Source: Arthrobacter sp. Soil764 (GTDB taxonomy: Bacteria; Actinomycetota; Actinomycetes; Actinomycetales; Micrococcaceae). From it: a stretch of DNA of 64,000 bases. Positions 33,070 through 40,925 of this stretch are shown in pieces. The position numbers and the translations under genes are program-made. Under the pieces are notes generated by a model, which saw only the letters and a program-made list of their open reading frames with translations, made no database searches and had not been told where the DNA came from. Numbering within the stretch: position 1 is the stretch's first letter; every line of letters starts with the position of its first letter. The stretch covers positions 129,330 to 193,329 of the forward strand of contig NZ_LMSI01000025.1 in the NCBI RefSeq assembly GCF_001428075.1. Direction: 5' to 3'.

Positions 33070-33103
33070 GTTACCCAGAGGTAACAACCTACGTTCGCGT
33101 AGG
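33070..33103. promoter_or_regulatory. Two short palindromes between divergent hydrolase genes
   Basis: GTTACC-CAGA-GGTAAC at 33070-33085 and CCTACG-TTCG-CGTAGG at 33088-33103, both perfect. The first lies 9 nt before the esterase start and could be an operator; the second could be an operator or RNA hairpin in the leader of the GDSL gene. Confidence 0.5.
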
Positions 33104-33130
33104 CGATGAGGCGGAAGGCAGGATAGGACC

Positions 33131-34000
33131 GTGACTGACACAAGTGACATCCAGGCCCTGCCCGCGCACCGCGGATCCCATCCGTGGACCCGCTACGTGG
33201 CGATGGGCGATTCCTTCACCGAGGGCATTGGCGACCCCGAACCCTCAAGCCCCGGCGGCCACCGCGGCTGGGCTGACAGGGTGGCGGAGGAGCTGGGCCG
33301 GACACAACCTGACTTCGCCTATGCCAACCTTGCCGTCCGCGGCCGCCTGCTGCAGCAGATCGTGGACCAGCAGCTTGCCCCTGCCCGGGGGCTGAAGCCG
33401 GACCTGGTCACCCTGTCCGCCGGCGGCAACGACCTGATCCGTCCCGGCGGAGACCCGGACGCACTGGCCGAGAAGCTCGATTCCGTGGTGCAGATCCTCT
33501 CCATGGGCGGCGCCACCGTGGTCCTGTTCAACGGACCGGACACGGGTTCATCGGTGCTCGGCAGGATCCGCAGCAAGGTGGCCATCTACAACGAGAACCT
33601 GCGGACGGTGGCGGCGCGGCACGACGCCATCATCGCCGACATGTGGTCGCTGCGGCAGTTGAGCGATCCCCAGATGTGGGACCAGGACCGGCTGCACTTC
33701 TCTCCGCTGGGCCACCACACCATCGCGGCCATGGTGCTGGACGCGCTGAACGTGGAGCATTCCCTGGAACCGCTGCAGCCCAAGCCGCTGCCGCCGCGCA
33801 CGTGGCGCGAGGCCCGGAGCGGGGACATGGTGTGGGCGCGCGAATACTTTGTGCCGTGGGTGCTGCGCCGCCTGCGCCGCCAGTCCTCCGGTGACGGCAT
33901 CACGGCAAAGCGGCCGACGCCGGGTCCCGTCTTCGGCCCGGGCGTTCCGTTGGGGTCCGGCGAGGGTCCGCTGGGAACGGCGGAGCCCAGCCGCCGTTAG
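33131..34000 (+). CDS. SGNH/GDSL hydrolase
   Basis: A 289-residue esterase/lipase of the SGNH fold. Block I is VAMGDSFTEGIGD with nucleophilic Ser, block III is LSAGGNDLIRPGG, and block V is DRLHFSPLGHHTIA, giving the Asp-His pair. No signal peptide, so cytoplasmic. The C-terminal 60 residues are basic and Pro-rich and outside the fold. GTG start at 33131. Substrate unknown. Confidence 0.9.
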   Translation: MTDTSDIQALPAHRGSHPWTRYVAMGDSFTEGIGDPEPSSPGGHRGWADRVAEELGRTQPDFAYANLAVRGRLLQQIVDQQLAPARGLKPDLVTLSAGGNDLIRPGGDPDALAEKLDSVVQILSMGGATVVLFNGPDTGSSVLGRIRSKVAIYNENLRTVAARHDAIIADMWSLRQLSDPQMWDQDRLHFSPLGHHTIAAMVLDALNVEHSLEPLQPKPLPPRTWREARSGDMVWAREYFVPWVLRRLRRQSSGDGITAKRPTPGPVFGPGVPLGSGEGPLGTAEPSRR

Positions 34001-34049
34001 GGCCACCCGGGGTTAGGCTGGAAGGACAACACTCGAGAGGCGCGGCACC

Positions 34050-34625
34050 GTGAGCAGCTTGTTTTTCTGGATCATCATCCTGTCCTTCGTCATCCCCATG
34101 GCCATGCGGATGTACCGGCGCTCCATGGCGCGGCGGGACCGGGACCAGGGCTTGCCCGGCCGCTTCCCGGAGCAGTTCCCGGGACAGCAGCCGGGGCAGT
34201 ACGGACAAGGCGGGTACCCCGGCCAATACCCGGGCTCGGCGGGGCCGCAGAGCAACCAGCCCCGCGACGGCTACACCCAGCAGGACTACTTCTCCGGCGG
34301 CTTCCGCAGCATCCAGCGTCCGCAGCCCACGGGCAACCCCCAGCCGCTGCCCTACCAGTACGGGCAACCGCCCATGCCGGGGCCCGGCTACGGTGCCCCG
34401 CAGGAGCCGCCGTTCCAGCAGCCGCCGTTCCAGGAGCCGCCCTTCCAACAGCCGCCCGTGCAGCAGGGGCCGGGCCAGCCTTCAACGCCGGCCACTCCCC
34501 CGCCGCCGGCCGCACCGCAGGGGTTCCGTGCCCGCAAGCTCGCGGAGCTGGACCAGCAGTACAGCAATGGTGAGCTGTCCATGGAGGAGTACATGAAGCG
34601 GCGCAGCGACATCATGAACGGCTAG
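34050..34625 (+). CDS. SHOCT-domain membrane-anchored protein
   Basis: A 191-residue protein with an N-terminal membrane segment (3-20), a basic patch, a long Gln/Pro/Gly-rich middle with repeated QPPFQEPP-type units (about 120-140), and a C-terminal SHOCT domain (KLAELDQQYSNGELSMEEYM). SHOCT domains often end membrane proteins and may mediate oligomerisation. The GTG start is preceded at a distance by GAGAGGCG, and a TAGGCT box lies about 32 nt upstream. A strong terminator follows. Function unknown. Confidence 0.8.
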   Translation: MSSLFFWIIILSFVIPMAMRMYRRSMARRDRDQGLPGRFPEQFPGQQPGQYGQGGYPGQYPGSAGPQSNQPRDGYTQQDYFSGGFRSIQRPQPTGNPQPLPYQYGQPPMPGPGYGAPQEPPFQQPPFQEPPFQQPPVQQGPGQPSTPATPPPPAAPQGFRARKLAELDQQYSNGELSMEEYMKRRSDIMNG

Positions 34626-34635
34626 CTGCCTAGTG

Positions 34636-34681
34636 AACAGCCAGGCCGGGGACCGGTTACCGGTCCCCGGCCAGCTGTTTT
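34636..34681. terminator. Strong terminator after the SHOCT gene
   Basis: Inner perfect 13-bp stem GGCCGGGGACCGG/CCGGTCCCCGGCC with a TTA loop, extended by AACAG/CTGTT and followed by TTTT. It sits between convergent genes and can also stop mmsA transcription. Confidence 0.88.
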
Positions 34682-34694
34682 AGTGCACCTGTGC

Positions 34695-36179
34695 TTAATC
34701 CACCTGCGGGAAGCCCAGGTCAATCACCGAGGTGGAGGGATCCGGCCAGCGCGTGGTCACTACCTTGCCCCGCGTGTAGAACCGGATGCTGTCGGGGCCG
34801 TACATGTGGGTATCGCCGAACAGCGAGTTCTTCCAGCCACCGAACGAGAAGGTGCCTACCGGGACCGGAATGGGCACATTGACTCCCACCATGCCTGCTT
34901 CGGCATCGAACTCGAACTGCCGTGCCGCCCCGCCGTCGCGGGTGAAGATGGCGGTGCCGTTGCCGAACTCGTTGTCGTTGACCAGCTTGACGGCGTCGGC
35001 GTAAGTGTCCACCCGGACCACGGACAGGACCGGACCGAAGATCTCGTCGTCGTACACTTTCATGCCTGGCTTGACGTGGTCCACCAGGCTGACGCCGATG
35101 AAGAACCCTTTTGAATCGAACTGCTGCGAGCGCCCGTCCACCACCACGGTGGCACCTTCGCCTTCGGCTCCTGATATGTAGGAAGCCACGCGGTCCCGGT
35201 GCTCTGCGGTGATCAGGGGACCCATCTGCGAGGCAGGGTCGGTGCCGGCACCAATCTTGAGGTCTGCCATGCGGCTGGAAATTGCCTTCACCAAGTCATC
35301 GGCAATGTTTCCCACGGCCACCAGGACGCTGACCGCCATGCAGCGTTCGCCGGCCGAACCGTAGGCGGCCGAAACCGCAGCGTCGGCAGCCATGTCCAGG
35401 TCGGCGTCGGGAAGCACCACCATGTGGTTCTTTGCGCCGCCCAGGGCCTGTACCCGCTTGCCGTGTTCTGCCGCCCGCTTGTAGATCGATTGGGCGATGG
35501 GCGTGGACCCGACAAAGCTCACTGCCTTGACGTCGGGGTGTTCCAGCAGGACGTCGACGGCTTCCTTGTCCCCCTGGACCACGTTCAGCACGCCCGCCGG
35601 CAGGCCCGCTTCGGCGAAGGCCTCGGCGATGAAGACGGCGGCGGACGGGTCCTTCTCGCTGGGCTTCAGCAGCACGGTGTTGCCGCAGGCCAGGGCGCTG
35701 CCGATCATCCACAGCGGCACCATGGCCGGGAAGTTGAACGGCGTAATGCAGGCAACCACACCCACGGGCTGGCGGACGGAGTGGACGTCCACTCCCGTAG
35801 AGACCTGCTCGGACCGCTCGCCCTTGAGCATGTGGGACAGGCCGGTGGCGAAATCGATGTTCTCAAGGCCGCGTGCAATTTCGCCCTCTGCGTCGGAGAG
35901 GACCTTGCCGTGCTCGCTGGTGAGGATCGCGGCAAGTTCGGACTTCCGCTGGTTCAGGATTTCGCGGACCTTGAAGAAGATGGTGGTGCGCCTGGCCAGG
36001 CTGGTGGCCCGCCAGGCAGGGAGCGCAGCACGGGCGGCCGCAATGGCTTCCTCCGTGCGGGCCGCCGAGGCAAGCGCCACCTGCTTGTCCTGTTCGCCGG
36101 TGGCGGGATTGAACACCGGACCGAACCGGTCTGCGTCGCTGATACGGGTGCCGTTGATGTAGTGCGGAATGGTTTCCAA
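34695..36179 (-). CDS. mmsA: Methylmalonate-semialdehyde dehydrogenase (CoA-acylating)
   Basis: A 494-residue aldehyde dehydrogenase converting methylmalonate semialdehyde to propionyl-CoA (and malonate semialdehyde to acetyl-CoA) in valine and myo-inositol catabolism. Landmarks are VACITPFNFPAMVPLW, the glycine-rich FVGSTPIAQSIY, and the catalytic Cys in SAGERCMAVSV. Pairing with mmsB 35 nt upstream points to valine/isobutyrate breakdown. It is read from the mmsB promoter. Confidence 0.95.
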   Translation of the reverse strand: METIPHYINGTRISDADRFGPVFNPATGEQDKQVALASAARTEEAIAAARAALPAWRATSLARRTTIFFKVREILNQRKSELAAILTSEHGKVLSDAEGEIARGLENIDFATGLSHMLKGERSEQVSTGVDVHSVRQPVGVVACITPFNFPAMVPLWMIGSALACGNTVLLKPSEKDPSAAVFIAEAFAEAGLPAGVLNVVQGDKEAVDVLLEHPDVKAVSFVGSTPIAQSIYKRAAEHGKRVQALGGAKNHMVVLPDADLDMAADAAVSAAYGSAGERCMAVSVLVAVGNIADDLVKAISSRMADLKIGAGTDPASQMGPLITAEHRDRVASYISGAEGEGATVVVDGRSQQFDSKGFFIGVSLVDHVKPGMKVYDDEIFGPVLSVVRVDTYADAVKLVNDNEFGNGTAIFTRDGGAARQFEFDAEAGMVGVNVPIPVPVGTFSFGGWKNSLFGDTHMYGPDSIRFYTRGKVVTTRWPDPSTSVIDLGFPQVD

Positions 36180-36214
36180 GGGGAGTCTCTTTTCCTGCGT
36201 TGCGTGCGGCGGGG

Positions 36215-37135
36215 CTAGTTGGTGGACGATTCCGGGCGGGCGGTTTCGAGTGAGCCGTCCACGAGCTTGATGATCATGGAGCAGTCCTTGCCCGCATCAC
36301 CTTCGTCAATGAGGCGCTGGAACAGTTGCTGGACGTGCCTACCGATCTCCAGGGGTGTGCCGGTGTCCTCGGCCGCGCTGATGGCCAACCCAATGTCCTT
36401 GTTCGCCAGTTCGGTGGTGAACGTCGGTGCGAAGTCGTTGTTTGAGGCCGCGGTGGGAACCACGCCGGGCACCGGGTACCAGGTGCGCAGAGCCCATGAG
36501 TCACCCGAGGAGACCGAGGCGATGTTCCAGAAAACCTGCTTGTCCAGGCCCAGCCGGTCGGCGAGCACTGCGCCCTCGGCGGTGGAGGCGAGGTTGATGA
36601 AGAGCATCAGGTTGTTGCAGATCTTTGCGGCCTGCCCTGTGGTGGCCCCACCCGTGGGGATGATGTTTGCGGCCATGGGGCCGATGTAGTCCGTGGCGTC
36701 CGCCACGGCGCCCTCTTCGCCGCCCACCATGAATGTCAGCGTTCCTGCCTCGGCCCCGCTCATTCCGCCCGACACCGGGGCGTCCACGAAGCGGAAGCCG
36801 GCGGCAGCAGCGGCGTCGTGCAGTTCCTGCGCCGAGGCGACGTCGATGGTGGAGGAGTCAATCAGCAGCGTGCGGGTGTCCGCGTGCGCCAGTACCCCGT
36901 CCGGGCCCAGATACACCGCCCGGGCGTGTTCCCCCTTCGGCAGCATGGTGAACACGGCATCTGCACCCTCCACCGCTTCGGCGATACTGGCGGCCCGCTT
37001 GACGCCGCCCGCCTCAGCGGCTGCCAGGGCTGCGGGATTGAGGTCGAAACCGCGGACATCGTGCCCGGCCTTCACCAGGTTCACGGACATATGGCCGCCC
37101 ATGTTGCCCAGGCCGATCCAACCGATAACTGCCAT
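36215..37135 (-). CDS. mmsB: 3-hydroxyisobutyrate dehydrogenase
   Basis: A 306-residue NAD-dependent beta-hydroxyacid dehydrogenase that oxidises 3-hydroxyisobutyrate to methylmalonate semialdehyde. The Rossmann motif is IGWIGLGNMGGHM, the substrate loop is DAPVSGGMSGAEAGTLTFM, and the catalytic lysine is in GQAAKICNN. It is the first gene of mmsB-mmsA and divergent from a LysR regulator, with a GlxR/CRP-like site and a palindrome in between. Confidence 0.95.
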   Translation of the reverse strand: MAVIGWIGLGNMGGHMSVNLVKAGHDVRGFDLNPAALAAAEAGGVKRAASIAEAVEGADAVFTMLPKGEHARAVYLGPDGVLAHADTRTLLIDSSTIDVASAQELHDAAAAAGFRFVDAPVSGGMSGAEAGTLTFMVGGEEGAVADATDYIGPMAANIIPTGGATTGQAAKICNNLMLFINLASTAEGAVLADRLGLDKQVFWNIASVSSGDSWALRTWYPVPGVVPTAASNNDFAPTFTTELANKDIGLAISAAEDTGTPLEIGRHVQQLFQRLIDEGDAGKDCSMIIKLVDGSLETARPESSTN

Positions 37136-37180
37136 GCGTAAGCTCCTTTGCTTTCAGTCCAGCCTTGCTGCCGGCGTGTC

Positions 37181-37196
37181 TGTGTCAACGATCACA
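37181..37196. promoter_or_regulatory. GlxR/CRP-like site between mmsB and lysR
   Basis: TGTGTCAACGATCACA, nine of ten consensus bases of TGTGA-N6-TCACA. It lies about 46 nt before mmsB. This would bring valine catabolism under cAMP/carbon control; inference. Confidence 0.5.
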
Positions 37197-37236
37197 CCCT
37201 GCTACAGTGCAATCAAGGGGAAAAATCACAGAGGCC

Positions 37237-37254
37237 ATGTGCATCGCTGCACAT
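37237..37254. promoter_or_regulatory. Candidate LysR operator
   Basis: A perfect 7-bp inverted repeat, ATGTGCA-TCGC-TGCACAT, immediately before the lysR GTG (37271). Its position fits autorepression or control of the divergent mmsB promoter. Confidence 0.5.
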
Positions 37255-37270
37255 CTATGGAAGGACCGGC

Positions 37271-38179
37271 GTGGACCTGAGACGGTTGCCCAGCCCCGAC
37301 GACCTGCTCATCCTGCTGACGGTTGCACGACTTGGCCGCTTCAACGCCGTGGCGGAAACACTGGGGACAACCCACACCACCATTTCCCGCCGCATCCTCG
37401 CCCTGGACAAGCAGCTGGGCGGCCGCACCCTGGAACGCAGCCCGCACGGCTGGGAACTGACGCAACTCGGCGCGGCGGCCGTGGATGCGGCGGAGGCCAT
37501 CGAGAACACCCTTGGCTCGCTGTCGAGCGTGATCAACCAGGACCAAAGCGCCCTTGCCGGCCTGGTCCGTGTGGCCACCTCGGACGGTGTCGGGGCGGTG
37601 TTCGTGGCCCCGTCGCTGGTGCGGCTCCAGCAGCAGAATCCGCAGCTGAACGTTGAAATGCTCAGCGCCACCCGGAAAGTCAGCCAGAACCGGTCAGGAG
37701 TGGACCTGGAGATTGTGGTGGGCCGGGCCGACGTCACTACCGCGCAGACCATCTTCCTGAGCAACTACTACCTGCGCCTTTACGCCAGTTCCGCCTACGC
37801 CGCCCGGCATGGCCTGCCGGAAAGGCTCGACGACGTGGGGCAGCACGGGTTTGTCTCGTACGTGGAGTCCGCGCTCCAGGTAGCGGAGCTGGGGCCGCGC
37901 TGGTCATCGGAACTTCCCGTCCCCAGGACAAGCTTCCAGGCCACCAGCGTGTTCGCCCAGGTGGAGGCCGTCCGGCAGGGCGCGGGCATTGGCCTGCTGC
38001 CCAACTTCATGGTGGCGGAATCCGACACTTTCGTACCCGTCCTGGCCGCCGACTTCGAGCGGCAGCTCCCCATCTGGGCCGTTGCCCGCCCGGAGTCGCT
38101 CCGCTCCGCACCGGTGCAGGCCGTGATTGCGGCCCTCAAAGAGGAGATGAAGGAGCGCGCCGGGCTGCTGGCAGGTTAG
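37271..38179 (+). CDS. LysR family transcriptional regulator
   Basis: A 302-residue LTTR. The N-terminal winged helix-turn-helix has LLILLTVARLGRFNAVAETLG and HTTISRRILALDKQLGGRTLERS; an effector domain follows (about 90-290). The GTG at 37271 is preceded by GGAAGGA. It is divergent from mmsB-mmsA and convergent with the alcohol dehydrogenase gene, so either or both may be its targets. The effector is unknown; a valine-pathway intermediate is a reasonable guess. Confidence 0.9.
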   Translation: MDLRRLPSPDDLLILLTVARLGRFNAVAETLGTTHTTISRRILALDKQLGGRTLERSPHGWELTQLGAAAVDAAEAIENTLGSLSSVINQDQSALAGLVRVATSDGVGAVFVAPSLVRLQQQNPQLNVEMLSATRKVSQNRSGVDLEIVVGRADVTTAQTIFLSNYYLRLYASSAYAARHGLPERLDDVGQHGFVSYVESALQVAELGPRWSSELPVPRTSFQATSVFAQVEAVRQGAGIGLLPNFMVAESDTFVPVLAADFERQLPIWAVARPESLRSAPVQAVIAALKEEMKERAGLLAG

Positions 38180-38187
38180 GCCGGTCC

Positions 38188-38243
38188 GGAAGAGCTCAGG
38201 CCTGGAAGAGCCCAGGCCTGGAAGAGCTCAGGCCTGGAAGAGC
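38188..38243. repeat. 16-bp tandem repeat across the stop of an alcohol dehydrogenase gene
   Basis: Three copies of GGAAGAGCTCAGGCCT (one with CCC for CTC) and a fourth half copy, 3.5 units in all. The half copy encodes the last residues (LFQA) of the dehydrogenase on the minus strand; its TGA lies at the unit boundary. Confidence 0.85.
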
Positions 38244-39370
38244 CGCCGCACCACCTGCCCGGATGCCAGCGCGTCAAGGCCCTCGTTGATCTCGCCCAGC
38301 GGCCGCGTGTCGGTGTGCAGCAGCTCGACGGGCAGCCTGCCCTCCCGCCAGAATCCGAGGTATTTCGGGATGTCGCGGGAGGGCACCGCATCCCCCATGT
38401 AGGAGCCCAGCAGCCGTTTTCCCGCCCCGGCGAACTGCAGGGCGGGTACCGTCAACTGGGCGGACGGATGGGGCAGGCCCACCGAGACCACGGCGCCTCC
38501 CCGGGTGACCTGCTCCAGGCAGGAGGCAATGACGGCCGCCGAACCCACTGCTTCGATGGCGACGTCCACGCCGTCACCGGAGGCTTCCGCGATCAGCCGG
38601 GCCGCGTCCTCCGGCGTTCCCACCGATGTGGCCCCGGCGTCGCGGGCGAGCTGGTGCTTGCCCTGGTTTGGATCGACGGCAATCACGCTGGCTGCCCCCG
38701 CGAGGCGCGCTGCCATGACGGCGGACAGGCCCACCGCGCCGAGCCCGAAGACTGCCACGGACTGCCCTGGACTGACGCCGGCGGTGTTCAGGACGGCACC
38801 CATTCCCGTGAGCACGGCGCAACCGAACATCGCGGCAACCGTGTCCGGGACGTCGTCGTCAATCACCACCACCGATTCCCTGGCGACCACCGCGTAGTCG
38901 GCAAAGGCCGAGACGCCAAGGTGGTGGTTGATGCGCTCGCCCGCCGGCGTCCGCAGCAGCGCCGGCCCGTGCAGGAGGTCCCCGGAGCCGTTGACCTCCG
39001 CTGCGCGGTGGCACAGGGCCGGCCTGCCCGACAGGCAGGCCCGGCATTTCCCGCAGCTCGGCACGAAGACCAATACCACGTGGTCGCCCACCGACACGTC
39101 TTCCACACCTTCGCCGAGGGAGACCACCCGCCCCACGGCCTCGTGGCCGAGGGCCATGGGAAGCGGCCGGACGCGGGAACCGTCCACCACCGAGAGGTCC
39201 GAATGGCACAGGCTGGAGTAGGTGATGGCAACACCAAGCTCACCGGCGCGGGGCTCCGGCTGGTCCAGTTCCTGCACCAGCAGCGGGCCGGCGTCGGAGT
39301 AGGTCCGCTTCCCGGGGCCGGCCCCCGGGGTGGGGGCCGGAACGGTGGAGTACAGGACGGCGGCTTTCAT
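38228..39370 (-). CDS. Zinc-dependent alcohol dehydrogenase
   Basis: A 380-residue medium-chain dehydrogenase. Catalytic zinc ligands lie in SSLCHSDLSV and GHEAVGRVV; the structural zinc site is CGKCRACLSGRPALC. The cofactor domain has GLGAVGLSAVMAARLAGA followed by an Asp, favouring NAD(H). Length and lobe-loop resemble class III/long-chain alcohol dehydrogenases. It is downstream of an MHS-type transporter by nine bases, suggesting oxidation of an imported compound. Substrate unknown. Confidence 0.9.
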   Translation of the reverse strand: MKAAVLYSTVPAPTPGAGPGKRTYSDAGPLLVQELDQPEPRAGELGVAITYSSLCHSDLSVVDGSRVRPLPMALGHEAVGRVVSLGEGVEDVSVGDHVVLVFVPSCGKCRACLSGRPALCHRAAEVNGSGDLLHGPALLRTPAGERINHHLGVSAFADYAVVARESVVVIDDDVPDTVAAMFGCAVLTGMGAVLNTAGVSPGQSVAVFGLGAVGLSAVMAARLAGAASVIAVDPNQGKHQLARDAGATSVGTPEDAARLIAEASGDGVDVAIEAVGSAAVIASCLEQVTRGGAVVSVGLPHPSAQLTVPALQFAGAGKRLLGSYMGDAVPSRDIPKYLGFWREGRLPVELLHTDTRPLGEINEGLDALASGQVVRRLFQA

Positions 39371-39379
39371 GGGAACCTG

Positions 39380-40762
39380 CTACTTCTTGTTGGCGGCAAG
39401 GAGGTCGGCGGTGCCCTGGGCATCCGCGGCATCCACGTCGTGCAGCGAGATGCCGCGGGTTTCCTTCAGGAAGAAGACCGCGACGGCGGTGATGGCGCAG
39501 GCGATCAGCAGGTAGACAGCCACGGGGACGGAGGACTTGTAGGTGCCCAGGAGCGAGGCGGCGATGATCGGAGCCAGTGAACCTGCCACGATCGAGGTCA
39601 CCTGGTAGCCGAGGGACACCCCTGAGTACCGCATCCGGGTGGGGAACATTTCCGCCATGATGGCAGGCTGCCCTGCGTACATGAAGGCGTGGAACACCAG
39701 CCCGATCATGATGGCGGCAAGGATGATGGCATCGTTCCTGGTATCCATCATGGGGAAGGCGAAAAAGCCCCAGGTGGCACCCATGATGGCGCCGGCCATG
39801 TAAACGGGTTTACGGCCAAAGCGGTCCGACAGCTTGCCGACCATGGGCACAACCGCGAAGTGAACGGCGTGGGCCAGGAGCAGCAGGAGCAGGATCCGGG
39901 TGGTGTCGGCCTGCACCACGGTCTTCAGGTAGGTGATGGAGAACGTGACCACCAGGTAGTACAGGATGTTTTCCGCGAAGCGCAGGCCCATGGCGGTGAA
40001 GACGCCGCGGGGATACCGCCGGAACACTTCGGCCACACCGTAGCCCTTGTGGCCGGCCTCGACCTCTTTGCGGGCCTCCAGGAAGATGGGTGCGTCGTTG
40101 ACCTTGGTCCGGATGTAGTAGCCGATCAGGACGATCACCGCGGACAGCCAAAACGCCACGCGCCAGCCCCATCCCAGGAAGGCGTCCTGGGTCAGCGTGG
40201 AGGACAGGATGAACAGCACGGCCGTGGCCAGCAGGTTTCCCAGCGGCACCGCGGACTGCGGCCAGCTGGCCCAGAACCCGCGGGACTTGCTGGGGCTGTG
40301 CTCTGCCACCAGGAGGACGGCGCCGCCCCACTCCCCGCCGACCGCAAAGCCCTGGGCAAAACGCAGCACCACCAGCAGGGCGGGAGCCCAGTAGCCGATC
40401 TGCTGGAAAGTGGGCAGGCAGCCCATGAGGAAGGTGGAGACGCCCACCAGGATGATGCTCAGCTGCAGCAGCTTCTTCCGGCCGAACTTATCGCCGAAGT
40501 GGCCGAAGACGATCCCGCCGATGGGGCGGGCCACGAAGCCGACCGCATAGGTGAGGAAGGCGGCGATGATGCCGTCCAGTTCCGTGCCGGCGTTGGGGAA
40601 GAAGGCCTTCCCGAACACCAGCGTGGCGGCGGATGCGTAGAGGAAGAACTCATACCATTCCACGACGGTTCCGGCCATGGAGGCCGTTACCACCTTCTTG
40701 AGCCCTGAGGCCTTGATGTCGGTTTCCTCTGTACGCCTTGCGGCGGAGCTTTCCGTACTCAT
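39380..40762 (-). CDS. MHS family MFS transporter
   Basis: A 460-residue, 12-segment metabolite:H+ symporter of the ShiA/ProP/KgtP group. Markers are GTVVEWYEFFLYASAATLVFG at the start, the motif A GHFGDKFGRKKLL, and RFAQGFAVGGEWGGAVLL. The ATG at 40762 has AGGAG five bases upstream. It is first in a two-gene unit with the alcohol dehydrogenase. Substrates of the group are organic acids, betaines or aromatic acids; the specific one is not evident. Confidence 0.9.
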   Translation of the reverse strand: MSTESSAARRTEETDIKASGLKKVVTASMAGTVVEWYEFFLYASAATLVFGKAFFPNAGTELDGIIAAFLTYAVGFVARPIGGIVFGHFGDKFGRKKLLQLSIILVGVSTFLMGCLPTFQQIGYWAPALLVVLRFAQGFAVGGEWGGAVLLVAEHSPSKSRGFWASWPQSAVPLGNLLATAVLFILSSTLTQDAFLGWGWRVAFWLSAVIVLIGYYIRTKVNDAPIFLEARKEVEAGHKGYGVAEVFRRYPRGVFTAMGLRFAENILYYLVVTFSITYLKTVVQADTTRILLLLLLAHAVHFAVVPMVGKLSDRFGRKPVYMAGAIMGATWGFFAFPMMDTRNDAIILAAIMIGLVFHAFMYAGQPAIMAEMFPTRMRYSGVSLGYQVTSIVAGSLAPIIAASLLGTYKSSVPVAVYLLIACAITAVAVFFLKETRGISLHDVDAADAQGTADLLAANKK

Positions 40763-40816
40763 GTGAACTCCTTCGGCGTCGTCGTCGACACCACTGGGAC
40801 CAGTCAATGGCGGCCG

Positions 40817-40831
40817 GGTGTGATGCACACC
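40817..40831. promoter_or_regulatory. Palindrome before the MHS transporter
   Basis: GGTGTG-ATG-CACACC, a perfect 6-bp inverted repeat about 55 nt before the transporter ATG. It shares TGTG/CACA character and TGCACA with the operator-like repeat at 37237-37254, so the same LysR protein might bind both. Confidence 0.35.
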
Positions 40832-40925
40832 ACGAACGCCGGATTTGAATGAGTATGGTCTGCCTGCGGTGCAACCTCAACGCCAATTAGTGCAGAAGGC
40901 ATCTGCAGGAATGCACATGGGGGCC

